The position numbers and the translations under genes are program-made. Positions 23,618 to 34,411 of a stretch of DNA of 64,000 nt are shown here, piece after piece. The DNA is taken from assembly GCF_001619985.1 (NCBI RefSeq), contig NW_017264194.1:1855511-1919510 (forward strand), given 5' to 3'. Every line of letters starts with the position of its first letter. Position 1 is the first letter of the stretch. The stretch is from Xylona heveae TC161 (taxonomy: Eukaryota; Ascomycota; Xylonomycetes; Xylonales; Xylonaceae). Below the pieces are notes generated by a model. That model made no database searches. It had not been told where the DNA came from and saw only the letters and a program-made list of their open reading frames with translations.

Positions 23618-24702
23618 CTAGCTAATAAAGCAAAGGCAGCCGAGGCCCACGTAGAAGACGAGTAACGGGTAGACGGCAATGCCTACACGGTTTCGAACTA
23701 CCCCGGAGCCGCCAAGAATGCTGACACCGGCAGCCAGAGACCATAAGACGAGAACAATATACACTGGTATTCTCGCAATGGTAATGAGGTGGAGCGCGCT
23801 CAGCATTGCAGCAATCACCAGTGGAAATAGCGTATAGCCAATGATGCACACGGACTGGAAGAACGAGCTAGAGCAGGAAATGTCAGTCAACAGGTATCTT
23901 TCCCCGAATCAGAGTTACAGTGTCATACATGTTGCCGCCGAGGAGCTTGATCTGAAGCGTCACGACAGCTTCACCTATCCAGACCATGGCAAACACTCCG
24001 GAGAACACCAGCGACTTTTGTTCCTTCGACGCAGTCATGGACAATAGCAAGCTAAGTAACAAGCAAAATACGAGGGGACCCCTTTCAAGCACAGTTAGCA
24101 ACCAAGCCAATACTCCTAAACGCTCCCAACAGCATTTGCTCAGTAAGTGGTAAGATCTTACCATAGATCCCAGTCCCGGAGGCCCTCACTCATGCCACCT
24201 TGAAGCACAACATCGGCGTCTGGCCATCTGCCAGCAAGCCCTCTAACACCACCTGCTAAGCTGCCTCCTTCTCCTCTCTCTGCGCCGCCGATGCCACCGC
24301 CTCTCTGCAATAAACCCCCGAGGAGATATTTCGGCCAAAGCACCTGTCTCATCTTCTCCCAAACGGCTAATAGATCTCGTGATAAAGTCTGCCATACACT
24401 TTCGTCTATTGTGTTTGTAGGTGCGCGACGGTCTTCGCCCGGGATCGACGATGTTAAGTAAGATTGAGAGATTGGGCCGTTGGAGGACGATTGAATGTTG
24501 CCAGTCAATGGCTCACGGTCAGATGACGTTGGAGGAGCGAGCGGGTCATCCAAATCATTCAAGCCAGCTGGGGCATGCAAGAGTTAGTTATTTGATCTTG
24601 AAATAAAGGCCAGAGCTTGTTACCATCATCTGGATCAATGAGGTCCTCCTCAATAGAGTTGCGGTTGTAGTGCTCATATGGATTCGCTGATGCGCTTTCC
24701 AT
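23618..24702 (-). CDS. YIP4: Yip1-family Golgi membrane protein (Yip4/YIPF6-like)
   Basis: A multi-pass Yip1-domain protein that works with Rab GTPases in ER-Golgi traffic. Exons: 24624-24702 (MESASANPYEHYNRNSIEED), 24162-24567, a third exon starting at the GGGTCCCC near 24080 that joins in phase as WGPLVFCLLLSLLLS, and a last exon ending at 23618. The donor before the last exon is GTATGA and the joint reads LGGNISFFQSVCIIGY, a wording typical of the family. The N terminus is cytosolic, acidic and Ser/Pro-rich. Hydrophobic segments follow: VFCLLLSLLLS, SLVFSGVFAMVWIGEAVVTL, VCIIGYTLFPLVIAAMLSAL, VYIVLVLWSLAAGVSIL and VGIAVYPLLVFYVGLGCLCF, five in all, as expected. The conserved DWDLWGPL precedes the first membrane segment. 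Confidence 0.93.
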
Positions 24703-25406
24703 AATTGCGGTTGCGGATTAAAAAGTGGAATAATTATTATCAGAGGTCTAAGTACGGTAGATGGTAATTAAAAGAATGAGAAAAGAAAACTCTCCGATCG
24801 CAATTACGATCTCATTAAGGAACTGTTTGTGAGGCACAAAAGTCTGTTGTCGGTGGAACAGCTCAGTAAATGCACTACCGTATCCTTAACAGCTTCACTG
24901 CTTCACAAGGGCCGAGCTGCGCGTCCTTGGGAAGGGTCGCCCACCTTACGTATTACGGAGGGACAATATACCGATACGGCGGGTACGATATACCATTTAC
25001 GCTGTTAATATCTCAACCGTAGCAGGCAACAGCGTCAACATATGGAGTTACACGGCTTCAAATATTCAATTGTAAATGATGGATTGGACATAAAATTACT
25101 GGTCTCGAAGTTGCACATTCTTGTGTCTTTTAAAGTTCAATCTCATGACTTGGAATCCTGAGTCTCCTTAAAATGAAGCTTGGAGTAAATTTTCGAGAAA
25201 TATATATTCGCGAATAAACCATAAATAGATATTACGCTCAAAAATATTATTATCGCGTGAGATGTAAATAAAAGAAATCTGGCAATTAAAACCCCTAATT
25301 TATAATTGTCTGCTTGAGTTTTATCGAAGGGTGGAATTATTCTCTAAATTGGCCGTCGATTGGGCCTGATTGACCGGCACCGTATTGACATCACGCGTCA
25401 CTCCAA
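24703..25406. other. Divergent promoter region YIP4 / ECM11-domain gene
   Basis: Shared upstream region of two divergent genes. The part around 25080-25330 is visibly AT-rich with TTATAA-like runs. No gene or RNA was recognised. Confidence 0.45.
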
Positions 25407-27164
25407 GTGAAGCTCGCGACCTACGTAAAGGCAGCCCTTACTTGCCTCAATACAATGAACGCAATGGCCAGCCTCTCAACCTTCGTCAGAGGACGAACAC
25501 AGCTACCTGCACCGCCAAAGCCAGACGGAAACTCACGGCCAGAGACGCCTCTGTTTTCCAGTCGCCGATACTCTGGGAGTCGAGCCGACGCAGACGCCCC
25601 GGCCAGCAATCCCCAACCTCCAGTATCGATATGGCATGCCCGCAGGCTTGGCAGTATAACCAGCCCAAACCTAAGCCGCAGCTCGACCACAGAGCGAATA
25701 TACCCTGCTGAAGTCGAGCAAAATGGCAAAGATATCGACACGACGTCGTGGGATGAGCGTAACCGCAACCTTCCTTCAGCCTGGGACACCGATGCCGAAG
25801 GGATTGACGACACGGTGAGCGAGCTACAAATTTCTACCAGCGGGCAAGTCCAAAACGAGCAAAATCTACAAAATGGTGTTGCGCACGAAGACGATATCAA
25901 AGAGGAAGAGGACGATGCGCACGTCCAAACTTGGCCTGAAGGGCTCCAGCCAGCACATGAAGAGACATTGACTGAAAGAAACGCGGACGACTACCACTCT
26001 GAGCAACCTTATGACGAATTCGGACCAGTGAATGACCACAACGCCGAGACCGAGATACCCGCCGACCAATTCTCAGAACTCATGCAGCAGGCTGCAAATA
26101 TGAATGCCATGATGAACGCGCAAGAGGCGATGGGGTCTTCCCGTTTTGGGCAATCCAATTCAAACTTCTACTCCAAAAACAACAAAAGAAGCACAAACCA
26201 GTCACTGTATGAGCAAAACCGACCATACAGCCCTCAAGAATCGTATCCGCCTACTACACCAGGCGGATCAGACGACGAGGTAGAGCTCGTGAGTGCAACC
26301 CTGCCAGAAAACACGGCAGAATATCAAAAACACACTGCTCCGCAATGGACACCTCGGAAACGACAAGATGCACCTGGCACTGCGCAGAAGGTTTACTCCA
26401 CCCCGAAACTACTCTACGACAGACAAAGACAGCGTGGAATTCCCAGAAACGACCAATCCCCACAGCCACGGTCAAAGGCACAATCCGCACAAGTTGCCGG
26501 CAGGCGAGGAGGCGGCGCAAACAGCCCTTTCGAGAGGCCTTCAAGTGCCAGTCTCCCTCTTCGAGGTCCAATTCCAAAACCGCAACGAAACCACCACCGC
26601 GCGGGTTCCATAACTCCGGATCAGCATCTGCCACAATCCGCCGACAGCGCCTCAATGGACGCTAGCGCGGAAAGCGGAGCGGATGATACGCTTCAAAGCC
26701 TCACGAGCCGCGCCGATACAGAAGTCGAGGAGGTGAAAGAGTCATTGGATTATGATCCGTCCCGATTCTCTGAGATGGATTATTCCGAACTCAGAGACCA
26801 GCCGTTCGACTCGGATCCAAATGCACCTCCGTCAGTGTTCCCTCCCGAAATGGAAGCGCAAGCTCTTTCTGAACGAATCAATCTCGTCATTGCCCGACCA
26901 CGCGAACAGCAACGTAGATTTTTCTCCTCCCTCACCATTGATGAGTGGGAAGACTGTGGCGATCTATTCGTTGAGCGGTTCGGCGAGCTGATTGCTAAAA
27001 TGAAGGACACCCGAAGAGCGAAGCGCAAGGCGCTCGCGGCTTTTGAGGATGACATTGCCGTGCGAGAAGAAACGGTCAAGAACAAGAAGATTAGCATTGA
27101 TGAAGCCCTTCAAAATATGCGCAGAGGCGGCCAGGACGTCTTGCGGGGAAATGGAAAGGGATGA
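25407..27164 (+). CDS. ECM11-domain protein
   Basis: A single-exon gene of up to 585 residues. The N-terminal two thirds are low complexity: Pro/Ser/Gln/Asn-rich and acidic, with no fold evident. The C-terminal about 130 residues form the ECM11 domain: DYSELRDQPFDSDPNAP, LSERINLVIARPREQQRRFF, LTIDEWEDCGDLFVERFGEL and a charged helix with RRAKRKALAAFEDDIAVREE. In budding yeast Ecm11 is a SUMO-modified part of the synaptonemal complex central element; in filamentous fungi the family is larger and its role is less clear, so a meiotic or nuclear role is only inferred. Start is uncertain: in-frame ATGs at 25455 and 25464 (MNAMASLSTFVRGRTQ) look more natural than 25407. Confidence 0.85.
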   Translation: MKLATYVKAALTCLNTMNAMASLSTFVRGRTQLPAPPKPDGNSRPETPLFSSRRYSGSRADADAPASNPQPPVSIWHARRLGSITSPNLSRSSTTERIYPAEVEQNGKDIDTTSWDERNRNLPSAWDTDAEGIDDTVSELQISTSGQVQNEQNLQNGVAHEDDIKEEEDDAHVQTWPEGLQPAHEETLTERNADDYHSEQPYDEFGPVNDHNAETEIPADQFSELMQQAANMNAMMNAQEAMGSSRFGQSNSNFYSKNNKRSTNQSLYEQNRPYSPQESYPPTTPGGSDDEVELVSATLPENTAEYQKHTAPQWTPRKRQDAPGTAQKVYSTPKLLYDRQRQRGIPRNDQSPQPRSKAQSAQVAGRRGGGANSPFERPSSASLPLRGPIPKPQRNHHRAGSITPDQHLPQSADSASMDASAESGADDTLQSLTSRADTEVEEVKESLDYDPSRFSEMDYSELRDQPFDSDPNAPPSVFPPEMEAQALSERINLVIARPREQQRRFFSSLTIDEWEDCGDLFVERFGELIAKMKDTRRAKRKALAAFEDDIAVREETVKNKKISIDEALQNMRRGGQDVLRGNGKG

Positions 27165-27693
27165 CTGAGCGGACGGGCATGCATTAACCATTTTTTTTTG
27201 ACTGCAGATTAATTGCTCAGCGTTTATAGCAAGTGGCATTTTTCTTTTCCAATTGTATTATGTAGCTCATTGCTGTAATTAAACCTAAACAAAGAGCTCT
27301 ATGAATAGCAGAAGAAGAAGAAGAAGCAAGATACACCGCATATGTCGTAAAGCTTAAAGAACTATTAGAAAGAAATTCTGCTTTGGATACCTTCGTATTG
27401 TGATGTAGCAAGCAGAAAAAACGAAGAAATGAAACGCTGCCAGACACGGCCACACTTTGAGCGGCTTCTTGTTGAAACGAAGACACTATGCAATTTGACA
27501 TCCGCTTCCAATTCCAATTCCGCTTCGCAACTTATAATTGCCCGATTTTACGCCTTTGATCCTGAAAGAGGGGGGATGAAACGCCAAGAAAAGAACAAAT
27601 GTGAGAAATATGAGTAGAGAAGGCAAGATTAAAAAACCAAGATTAATGTACTGGAAGATATTAAAAAATTATACCAGAGAAAAGCTGTAAGTG
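27165..27693. other. Convergent 3' region
   Basis: Tail-to-tail space between the ECM11-domain gene and the RBR ligase gene, with a short GAA/AGA repeat at 27311-27326. Nothing coding is supported. Confidence 0.5.
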
Positions 27694-29709
27694 TCATTCA
27701 AAGAACAAGTCCACAATTGAATCAAAGATGTCCTGTCGTGCAGGAACTTTCCAGTTGAAGAGGAAGGCCCATATCCTACTCAAACTGCCGGCAGAAGACG
27801 AGGAATGCGGAAACTGGAGACCTTGGCGAATACTAGTCGGTGAACCATGAGCGGAAGCATTTTGCGCGGCCTGCTGTTCCCACCATTGTTTCTCCGCAAG
27901 TTCCCCTGCACGACGAACAGCGACCTCTTCATCCTCGCAACGATACAGGTCACATTTCACACACTCCACGCAAGGATGGCCTGGATTTGGCCGAAAGTGT
28001 TCGCAGAAATGGCGGTAGCCTTCGCGGGCGACGTCGCGCCGACAGACGTAACACATCTGATAGCCGCATACGCAAGTTAATTTGTTGCAGCCGGTACTCT
28101 TGACAAAGGATAGGTTGCAGCGCGGACAGGTGCGCTTGACAGCCTCTGCCATGGCGCGCTCAATGGTGCTCCGAAGCGCTTGTTTTTCAGATTCATAACA
28201 AACATGAATGTCTCGCCATTCCTTTTGGCATGTGAGGCAGGAAGATCGACGGCAGATGGGATTCTTGCAGGTGAACTTTAGACCGTAGCGAGCGCGACGT
28301 AACCGCGTCAGAGAGTTGCAGAGGGCAGTTGTAAAACGCACTTGGAAAGGAGGAAGATAAGGTAAGATGAAGATAGCCATGATCAACAGGGGAATGAGGA
28401 ACGGAATCGTGCCAGTAGCAAAGAAAAACAACAAGCACGTCGCAAGCGATAGTAGACCCTTGCGCTTAAACCGCCATGCTTGCTTGTTGGGGCCCAGATA
28501 AATATCGTCCACCTCAGCGTAGACGCAAAATGGGCATCTTACGAGAGGCAAGTCGCTCTTGGTCAAGCCGTCGTTCATGATCCTCTCCTCCATCTTCCGC
28601 CAGAGCTCTTTCCCGTTTCTCTCATCCGCAAGAGCGCGTTTCACCGACGGCTGCGGAATTGAACCGCTGCAGGTGCTTTCTCCTGAAGAAACAGAAGCTA
28701 TGCATCTGAGCGTGATGCTTTGGTGGTTGACGTTGGATATCCAACCCTGCCCAAAAAGGGCTTCGCTCACAGTGTACCTGAGGCACCTGAAGCAAATAAA
28801 GTGTCCGCCAGAGTCACAAGCAGATAGTTGCTCAAATGCCGTTGGCATAAAGCAACACTCACAATCCTGCATTGCATCGTATTGCTCGGCTTCCTTGTTG
28901 TTTAGCTCAGTAGCTAAGGTTCGGTCTCGATCCTCCTGCTCCTCTCGCTGCTGCCGGAGCACCGGAGCTATAAGACTGTCAAACAGCTCCCGATTCAATT
29001 CGGAGCTCTCGGTGCTTTTCAAGACAGGCACAGATCGTCCTTTCTGGCCATCAACTGGCCGCATGACGATCAATGGGTGATCCTCGACGCTCGAAGGGAC
29101 AGTTATCTTCCTCCTCGACAGGAACCTGCTAAGAGCGAAGCGCCAGGACTTCGCAGCCAAGGCTGATAACACGGGTCTCGTAAGCGTGTAGGAATGATTA
29201 TGTTCCGCCAGAACTGCATTGATAGTAGAATGACTGAGACCCTTGAACTCCTGGTAGAAAGCATTTTTGACGGCCGTCCTATAGGCCTCACTCCGGAAGC
29301 GTTCCTCGACCGGCAATGCGGTTCCTTGGGATGGCGAATTTGCTCGTGTGCTGACGGATGAACGGGCTTCCTCATTTCCAGCAACGCGCCATCGTCCACG
29401 CACCCATTTGTCTTTGTGCTTTAAAAGCGTCTCAGTGACTACATGTAGTCTGCTTTCTTCGTCAAAGCTGCCTAGCATTTCCCTGAACACCTCCGCCTGG
29501 ATATCAGGGAATATAGCTGCAAGCGTAAGGAGAGATTCGTTGAGAATGCGAAGGTTAGCATCTTCAGGAATAAGTGTCAAGGAACTAGACAAGATTGTCG
29601 CCTGCGTATCTTGTTGAGGACTGAGTGATGCCAAGGAGGCACTCTTTGCTGAGCTTCGACTGTGATCGCCGCCGCCCCGTAGAGGCAGCCAAGACGGAAG
29701 AGTCGCCAT
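27694..29709 (-). CDS. RBR E3 ubiquitin ligase, RNF216/TRIAD3-like, with membrane segment
   Basis: An intronless 671-residue RING-between-RING ligase, which passes ubiquitin through a thioester on a RING2 cysteine. RING1 begins CECCFMPTAFEQ, typical of RNF216-type proteins, and runs through CDSGGHFICFRCLRYT to VRCPFCVYAEVDD. The IBR has CKNPICRRSSCLTCQKEW. RING2 reads TCPRCNLSFVKSTGCNKL then TCVCGYQMCYVCRRDV, in which the Cys of LTCVCG is the expected catalytic residue. Between RING1 and the IBR, about residues 425-465, is an unbroken hydrophobic stretch (LSLATCLLFFFATGT, FLIPLLIMAIFILPYLPPF) that should form one or two membrane helices. The N terminus (about 250 residues) carries a ubiquitin-binding CUE-like part (LAAIFPDIQAEVFREML). 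Substrate is unknown. Confidence 0.93.
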   Translation of the reverse strand: MATLPSWLPLRGGGDHSRSSAKSASLASLSPQQDTQATILSSSLTLIPEDANLRILNESLLTLAAIFPDIQAEVFREMLGSFDEESRLHVVTETLLKHKDKWVRGRWRVAGNEEARSSVSTRANSPSQGTALPVEERFRSEAYRTAVKNAFYQEFKGLSHSTINAVLAEHNHSYTLTRPVLSALAAKSWRFALSRFLSRRKITVPSSVEDHPLIVMRPVDGQKGRSVPVLKSTESSELNRELFDSLIAPVLRQQREEQEDRDRTLATELNNKEAEQYDAMQDCECCFMPTAFEQLSACDSGGHFICFRCLRYTVSEALFGQGWISNVNHQSITLRCIASVSSGESTCSGSIPQPSVKRALADERNGKELWRKMEERIMNDGLTKSDLPLVRCPFCVYAEVDDIYLGPNKQAWRFKRKGLLSLATCLLFFFATGTIPFLIPLLIMAIFILPYLPPFQVRFTTALCNSLTRLRRARYGLKFTCKNPICRRSSCLTCQKEWRDIHVCYESEKQALRSTIERAMAEAVKRTCPRCNLSFVKSTGCNKLTCVCGYQMCYVCRRDVAREGYRHFCEHFRPNPGHPCVECVKCDLYRCEDEEVAVRRAGELAEKQWWEQQAAQNASAHGSPTSIRQGLQFPHSSSSAGSLSRIWAFLFNWKVPARQDIFDSIVDLFFE

Positions 29710-29993
29710 GCAGGTAAAAGGGCCGTCCAGGCGGATTTAAAAAATTATAAAGGTATTAGAACCGTTTGTAATACGGCAAAGCCCAGTAAGAGCCTCCCAT
29801 GATCCTGGTTCCTAATCTTTCGGAAGAATCGATCCGATTCAGAGGACTAATATTTGTTTTGGCACATGCCACTTCACTCCATCCGAGTCGTTCGCGAAGG
29901 GGCGGCATTTAGCGTCATCAGTTATCCGTCACACAGAACGGATACTTGTTTGTGATTTATTTAGTATAATTAAAAGAAATTACTAACAACCAA

Positions 29994-30103
29994 GGCTCAA
30001 TGGTCTAGTGGTATGATTGTCGCTTCGGGTTTGGCTGTTGCCACCTGGTTATCCCAGATAATCCAAATGTGACAGGCCCCGGGTTCGAATCCCGGTTGAG
30101 CCC
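29994..30103 (+). tRNA. tRNA-Pro(CGG) with 38-base intron
   Basis: The acceptor stem GGCTCAA pairs with TTGAGCC (30096-30102), with discriminator C at 30103. The D arm is GTCTAGTGGTATGAT. The anticodon stem GTCGC pairs with GTGAC (30069-30073, one G-U pair) around the loop TTCGGGT, giving anticodon CGG at 30026-30028. The intron, 30030-30067, sits at the canonical place one base 3' of the anticodon. The T arm is CCGGGTTCGAATCCCGG. A T-run directly after the gene (from 30111) is the expected RNA polymerase III terminator. Internal A and B boxes are intact. Confidence 0.96.
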
Positions 30104-30110
30104 CATTACC

Positions 30111-30122
30111 TTTTTTTTTTTT
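30111..30122 (+). terminator. RNA polymerase III T-run terminator
   Basis: A run of T begins eight bases after the tRNA discriminator base, as expected for Pol III termination. Confidence 0.85.
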
Positions 30123-30692
30123 AATCAAAATTTTGAAGCTATCACCGCTCTCAGCTTTTCAGTAAAATGAAAAAGATACGGCCCCGCCGCGTATCACCTT
30201 TCCTTCTTATTTGTTCTCTACGTAGAAAATTCACTTGTTAACTTGATGCACGTATACTTGATTGATGCTCGATAGCTCTCAGATTTGTGCTCCGGCCCAA
30301 ACATTTGTCAATAGAGATCAATAAATAAGTCCAATTCAGTGATTCAAGAGTGGATTTCTACCAGTCTGGTGAAAATATACAATTACAAACAAGTTGTGCT
30401 ATGACTACTTACACAGGGGGAGATCTCAAAAAAGCAACAAATAGACGGACAAAAGCAAGTCAGAAAAAAAAAGGACACAAACACAATCATAGCCTTGGAA
30501 AAGTGCAGCCGTTCCATCGTGCCATACCACAGATCAACTATCTAGACTGATTTCATTCCCAAACTCAGACAAGCCGTTTCCAAGCCAACCTTCGTGACCA
30601 AATGACTATCCTTTGCGGTTTCGCAGGCTGACGTGACAGACTGACGTGAGCAAGTCCGGAGACTCAAAACATCCAAGAAGAGTCTCACAACT
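30123..30692. other. Intergenic, tRNA to acyl-CoA synthetase
   Basis: Likely 3' UTR of the acyl-CoA synthetase gene plus spacer. Short frames only. Confidence 0.45.
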
Positions 30693-33133
30693 TTACTGGC
30701 CGGCTTTGGCATAAGCTTGGTCAATGAGCTTCTTGTATCTATCGAGGATGCCTCGTCGGTTCAACTTTTGCGCCGATGTGACAAGATTCTGTAGAAACGG
30801 TAGTTGTCAGCGATAAGTCTGTTGCAAGTTAGGGATTAGATGCACTTACGTTTTGAGGTGTCCATTCCTCGTCGACGAGAACGACTCCGTCAATGATCTC
30901 GATTCCAGAGAGACCGCCCTTCCTTCCTGCGGCCTGCAGCTCCTTGAGCACGATGCCCTGGAGTTTCTCGTTGTGGGACAGATCCTCAAGGCCATGGCCC
31001 TGGATCCCATGGTCAGACGCTATTGACTTGAGAGCAGCCTCGTTGGGCACAATGATCGCAATCGGCTTAGATTTGTCCTGCGCAGCATAAACGCAGATGT
31101 TGGCGACAACGCTATTGGCGCGGTACAGGGACTCGAGCTACAGCAGAAAGTCAGTAAAGCTACGGGATGGAGCAACAGGAGCATGGAACATTACCTTTTC
31201 CAGAGCAATGTACTCTCCGTTAAGGGTCTTTACGAGGTTCTTCTTCCGATCGACGATTCTCAAATGGCCATTGTGGTCAAACTCGCCAATATCACCGGTC
31301 TTGAACCAACCATCAGATGTGATTGAATCTTCCGTCTCCTTCGGATTGTTCACGTAGCCTTCCGTGACGCTAGGACCACGAATCCAAATCTCACCCTGTG
31401 GCGGGTTGTTTGTGGCAAAATATCCAGCGTCGGGGAAATCGACCAGCTTGACTTCAACGCAAGCAGGCGGCTCACCCAGGGCGTTATCAGACCACGCCAA
31501 GGGATCCATGAGAGCACCCATACTACAAAAGTTAGTATATCTGATACATATCTTCACCAGTGTAGTGGAACTCACGCATTAGTTTCTGTAAGACCGTAAC
31601 CAATGATCAATGGGGAGATGGCCATTGAGATGAAGCGCTGGGTGTCACGAGCGATCGGGCCACCTCCGCTCAGACAAATGCGCAATCTCCCGCCTGTAGC
31701 TTCCTTGACCTTCTTGAATACAACGGTATCGAGAATCCCGGAACCCGGTAGCCCTGTGGACATCAAGAAGCCCTTTGCCGCCAGGGCGCCCCAGAACAGA
31801 TTCTTTGTAATGGCGCTACCTTGGTTTACTTTGGCAATAACTCCCTTTTTGACCGACTCCCACACGGCCGGAACGCCCACGAGAATGGTAGGTCTGAATT
31901 CACGAATGTCACCCTTGCAGTTGCGCACAGAGGCATCTGTGAGAGTCCTAGGGTTTCCGTAACCCATAACCCCGCCCCAGTACAGACAAGAGTTTTCGAA
32001 TACGAATTCAAGAATGTGGGCGAGGGGTAGGTAAGTAAGCAAGGCATCGCCAGGGCCGATGTGGGGTCCGACAATAACATTCACACCGGCGACTAATGGA
32101 AGGTCAGATGCAAGTCGTAGAGAAACACGTTTGGGGGAGGGGGAGGTTCACTCACTGGCAGCGATGACGTTTCTGTGCTTCAGAGGAACGCCCTTGGGCT
32201 TTCCGGTTGAGCCAGAGGTGTACATGACGCAGCATAAGTCCTCGGGTTGTGGAGGAACAGGGTCAACAGGGTTGCTTTCGCCCAACTGCCGCAGCTCCTC
32301 AAAGCTCAGGACGGTGAGATAGTCGTGCTCTTGCTTGAGCTTGTCGATGTCACCTTGCTTGACATCACCATCGGAATTGTAAATGACATACTTGACGTCC
32401 TTTGCTTCCTTCAACGGGTTGATAAGCTTCGGAAGCAGATGCGGGTCGAGGAAAATGGCGGTTGCATTGGTCTCAATGAGGGAATGAGTAAGACCTTCCT
32501 CACCGAGCGTGTCGTAAGCAGTTACAATGGGAATCGACTGAGTAACGGAACCTAAAGTCGATCAGCATGAGAATTTTGCAATGAAAGGGTATCTCAAAAT
32601 GATTCAACTAACCATGTGCTGTGGCAAGCCACTGGGCGCTAAACACTTTTGATTAGTCCAAAGTTGCCAGACAGCCAACGAAAGGATCCTTACCTTGTAG
32701 CCGCAAAGATTTGAACCTTGTCTTGGGTAGAAGACAGCCCAAGCTTCCTGAAGCCAGAACCAATTTGAGCAGTGAGCTTCTCATACTCGATGAAACTCTT
32801 GTACTCGTAGCCGCTGAGCTCAAAGTAGCTCCATTCCTTTTCTACTTCTTGTTCCTTTCCATCAACCATTTTCTTAATATTCTTCTTTTCTTTATGCGTC
32901 TTGATTATTTTCCGGGACCCGATGGCCTTGGCGTTGCCGAACTTCTCGGCGCTGCGCTTGATGAGATCATAGATGGTCGCAACGCCCTCTTCAGGGCGAC
33001 TGACGAGTTGATCCCTCGCCCGGGCATTGCGACGGGGAATTGTCTCGCCTTTGACAGGCTCATAGCCAGGAGCTTCCACCGAAAAGGGCGGATGCCTCAC
33101 AAGCCTCGGGTGGAACTGGGCTTTTGTCGACAT
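30693..33133 (-). CDS. FAA1: Long-chain fatty acyl-CoA synthetase
   Basis: Activates long-chain fatty acids to acyl-CoA by way of acyl-AMP. Exons are read from [17 protein letters not shown] (33133) through several short introns to the C-terminal end with stop at 30693. The adenylate-forming signatures are present: P-loop-like [54 protein letters not shown], and [19 protein letters not shown] with the catalytic-loop [15 protein letters not shown]. The Faa1/Faa4 subfamily is suggested by the N terminus ([10 protein letters not shown]) and the [15 protein letters not shown] wording. There is no PTS1: the protein ends AKAGQ, so a cytosolic/ER/lipid-droplet place fits better than peroxisome matrix. 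A CCTCGG core lies at 33696-33701, 560 bases upstream. It would supply the acyl-CoA that FOX2 degrades. Confidence 0.95.
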
Positions 33134-34411
33134 TGATACGTTTGTTAATAAGCTGCGTTCCCAAAACAGGCCAAAACGGCACCTAGCGATACAAAATATA
33201 AGATATAATCAAATCAAATCGATACAGCTAGCCAAACAGCTTCAATCAGTCCTCCGTGAGGGATAGTGCGAGAAAGTATGTAAAGTTTAGAGGGGAACGA
33301 CAGTTGTCGCGAAGGAATGACGGAAGAACAAAATGGTTGAGCTGTGTCGTCTGGATGGGGGTAGTGGAGTGGTTCGCGAGCTTCTAAGCAGGCCTCAGAC
33401 TACTGAGAATCAGAGACGTCAGGCCGTCAAGGGTACCAGCAACCTACTCCGTACACTGTTGTCAATGTGTTGCCGGATCGGCTCTTAACTAAAACCGTTG
33501 TTGTTAGGCGACCGGCATGTGCCCGGTCAAAGCACTCGATTCGGTTGATCCCCCAGTAATAACCAGGACACGTCTGATATTACGACGGCAGAGGAGTATA
33601 ATCCAAGTCTATTTCAGAACGTTTCTACAGAAAACCAGCGCACCAGTTACCTTGCGTACCATGGGAGACGCTATCTGGGCGGCAAACATACCTAACCTCG
33701 GAAAGGTATGTACTGCTTGACGATGACCGTCACGAGTCTATGGAAAAATACCATTCAGAAACTAATTGCCTACGGAAGTAGAACCTTGCTGCCTAAATCT
33801 CACCTGGTCAATTTGTAATCCTATTATACCTCTTGAAAAGAATCGTGAGTAGGACAAACTGTTCATTATTATGACAGACCCAATCATAGTGATGATGTAG
33901 GCGAGCCGAGTCCCTTGCAGTGCCCAGTCGCTGAGCCAATACAGTGCCACAGTGGCATCAAGCCACGTCAAAGCCCAGGTCACTGCCCCGCCAGGTCGTG
34001 TCCTGAAGTATTGCGCTTAGGTGTGATGGGGCATAATATCAGGGATGCAAGGTATTCACCCAGGCAGGCTTCAAATATGGTTTCGAAAAGCTGCTGTTGA
34101 CGATTCAGAAAATCAGATGCAGCAGTTACACGCAAATGACGTTTGAGTGTGCTGTAGCTGAATAGTTGATTAACTGTCTATTAGTTAAACTCCCGAGCTA
34201 AGCTTTGGTTCACTCTCCACTCTTGATTAGAGCAGACTACTGGACTACACTACTTTAGGCTACGTTCTAGACATTGTTAGTGGAGCTCACAGACTTCAGT
34301 TGAAGCTTTTATCATCGTCGTGCTTAATTGTAATAAAATATCAAAAAGATTTCGCTCGAGAGAATAAAGTAATTTCGTTCCCTGCTAGACTCATATCATT
34401 TTGTCTTCCGA
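33134..34411. other. Divergent promoter region, acyl-CoA synthetase / RKM5
   Basis: About 1.3 kb. It includes a tiny spliced reading frame at 33661-33815 (see findings), too short to call. No repeat or RNA gene was recognised. Confidence 0.45.

Noticed and set aside
25421-25900. Minus-strand frame of 159 codons opposite the ECM11-domain gene
   Set aside because: It lies wholly antisense to a well-supported gene and shows no domain; it is a shadow of codon bias.
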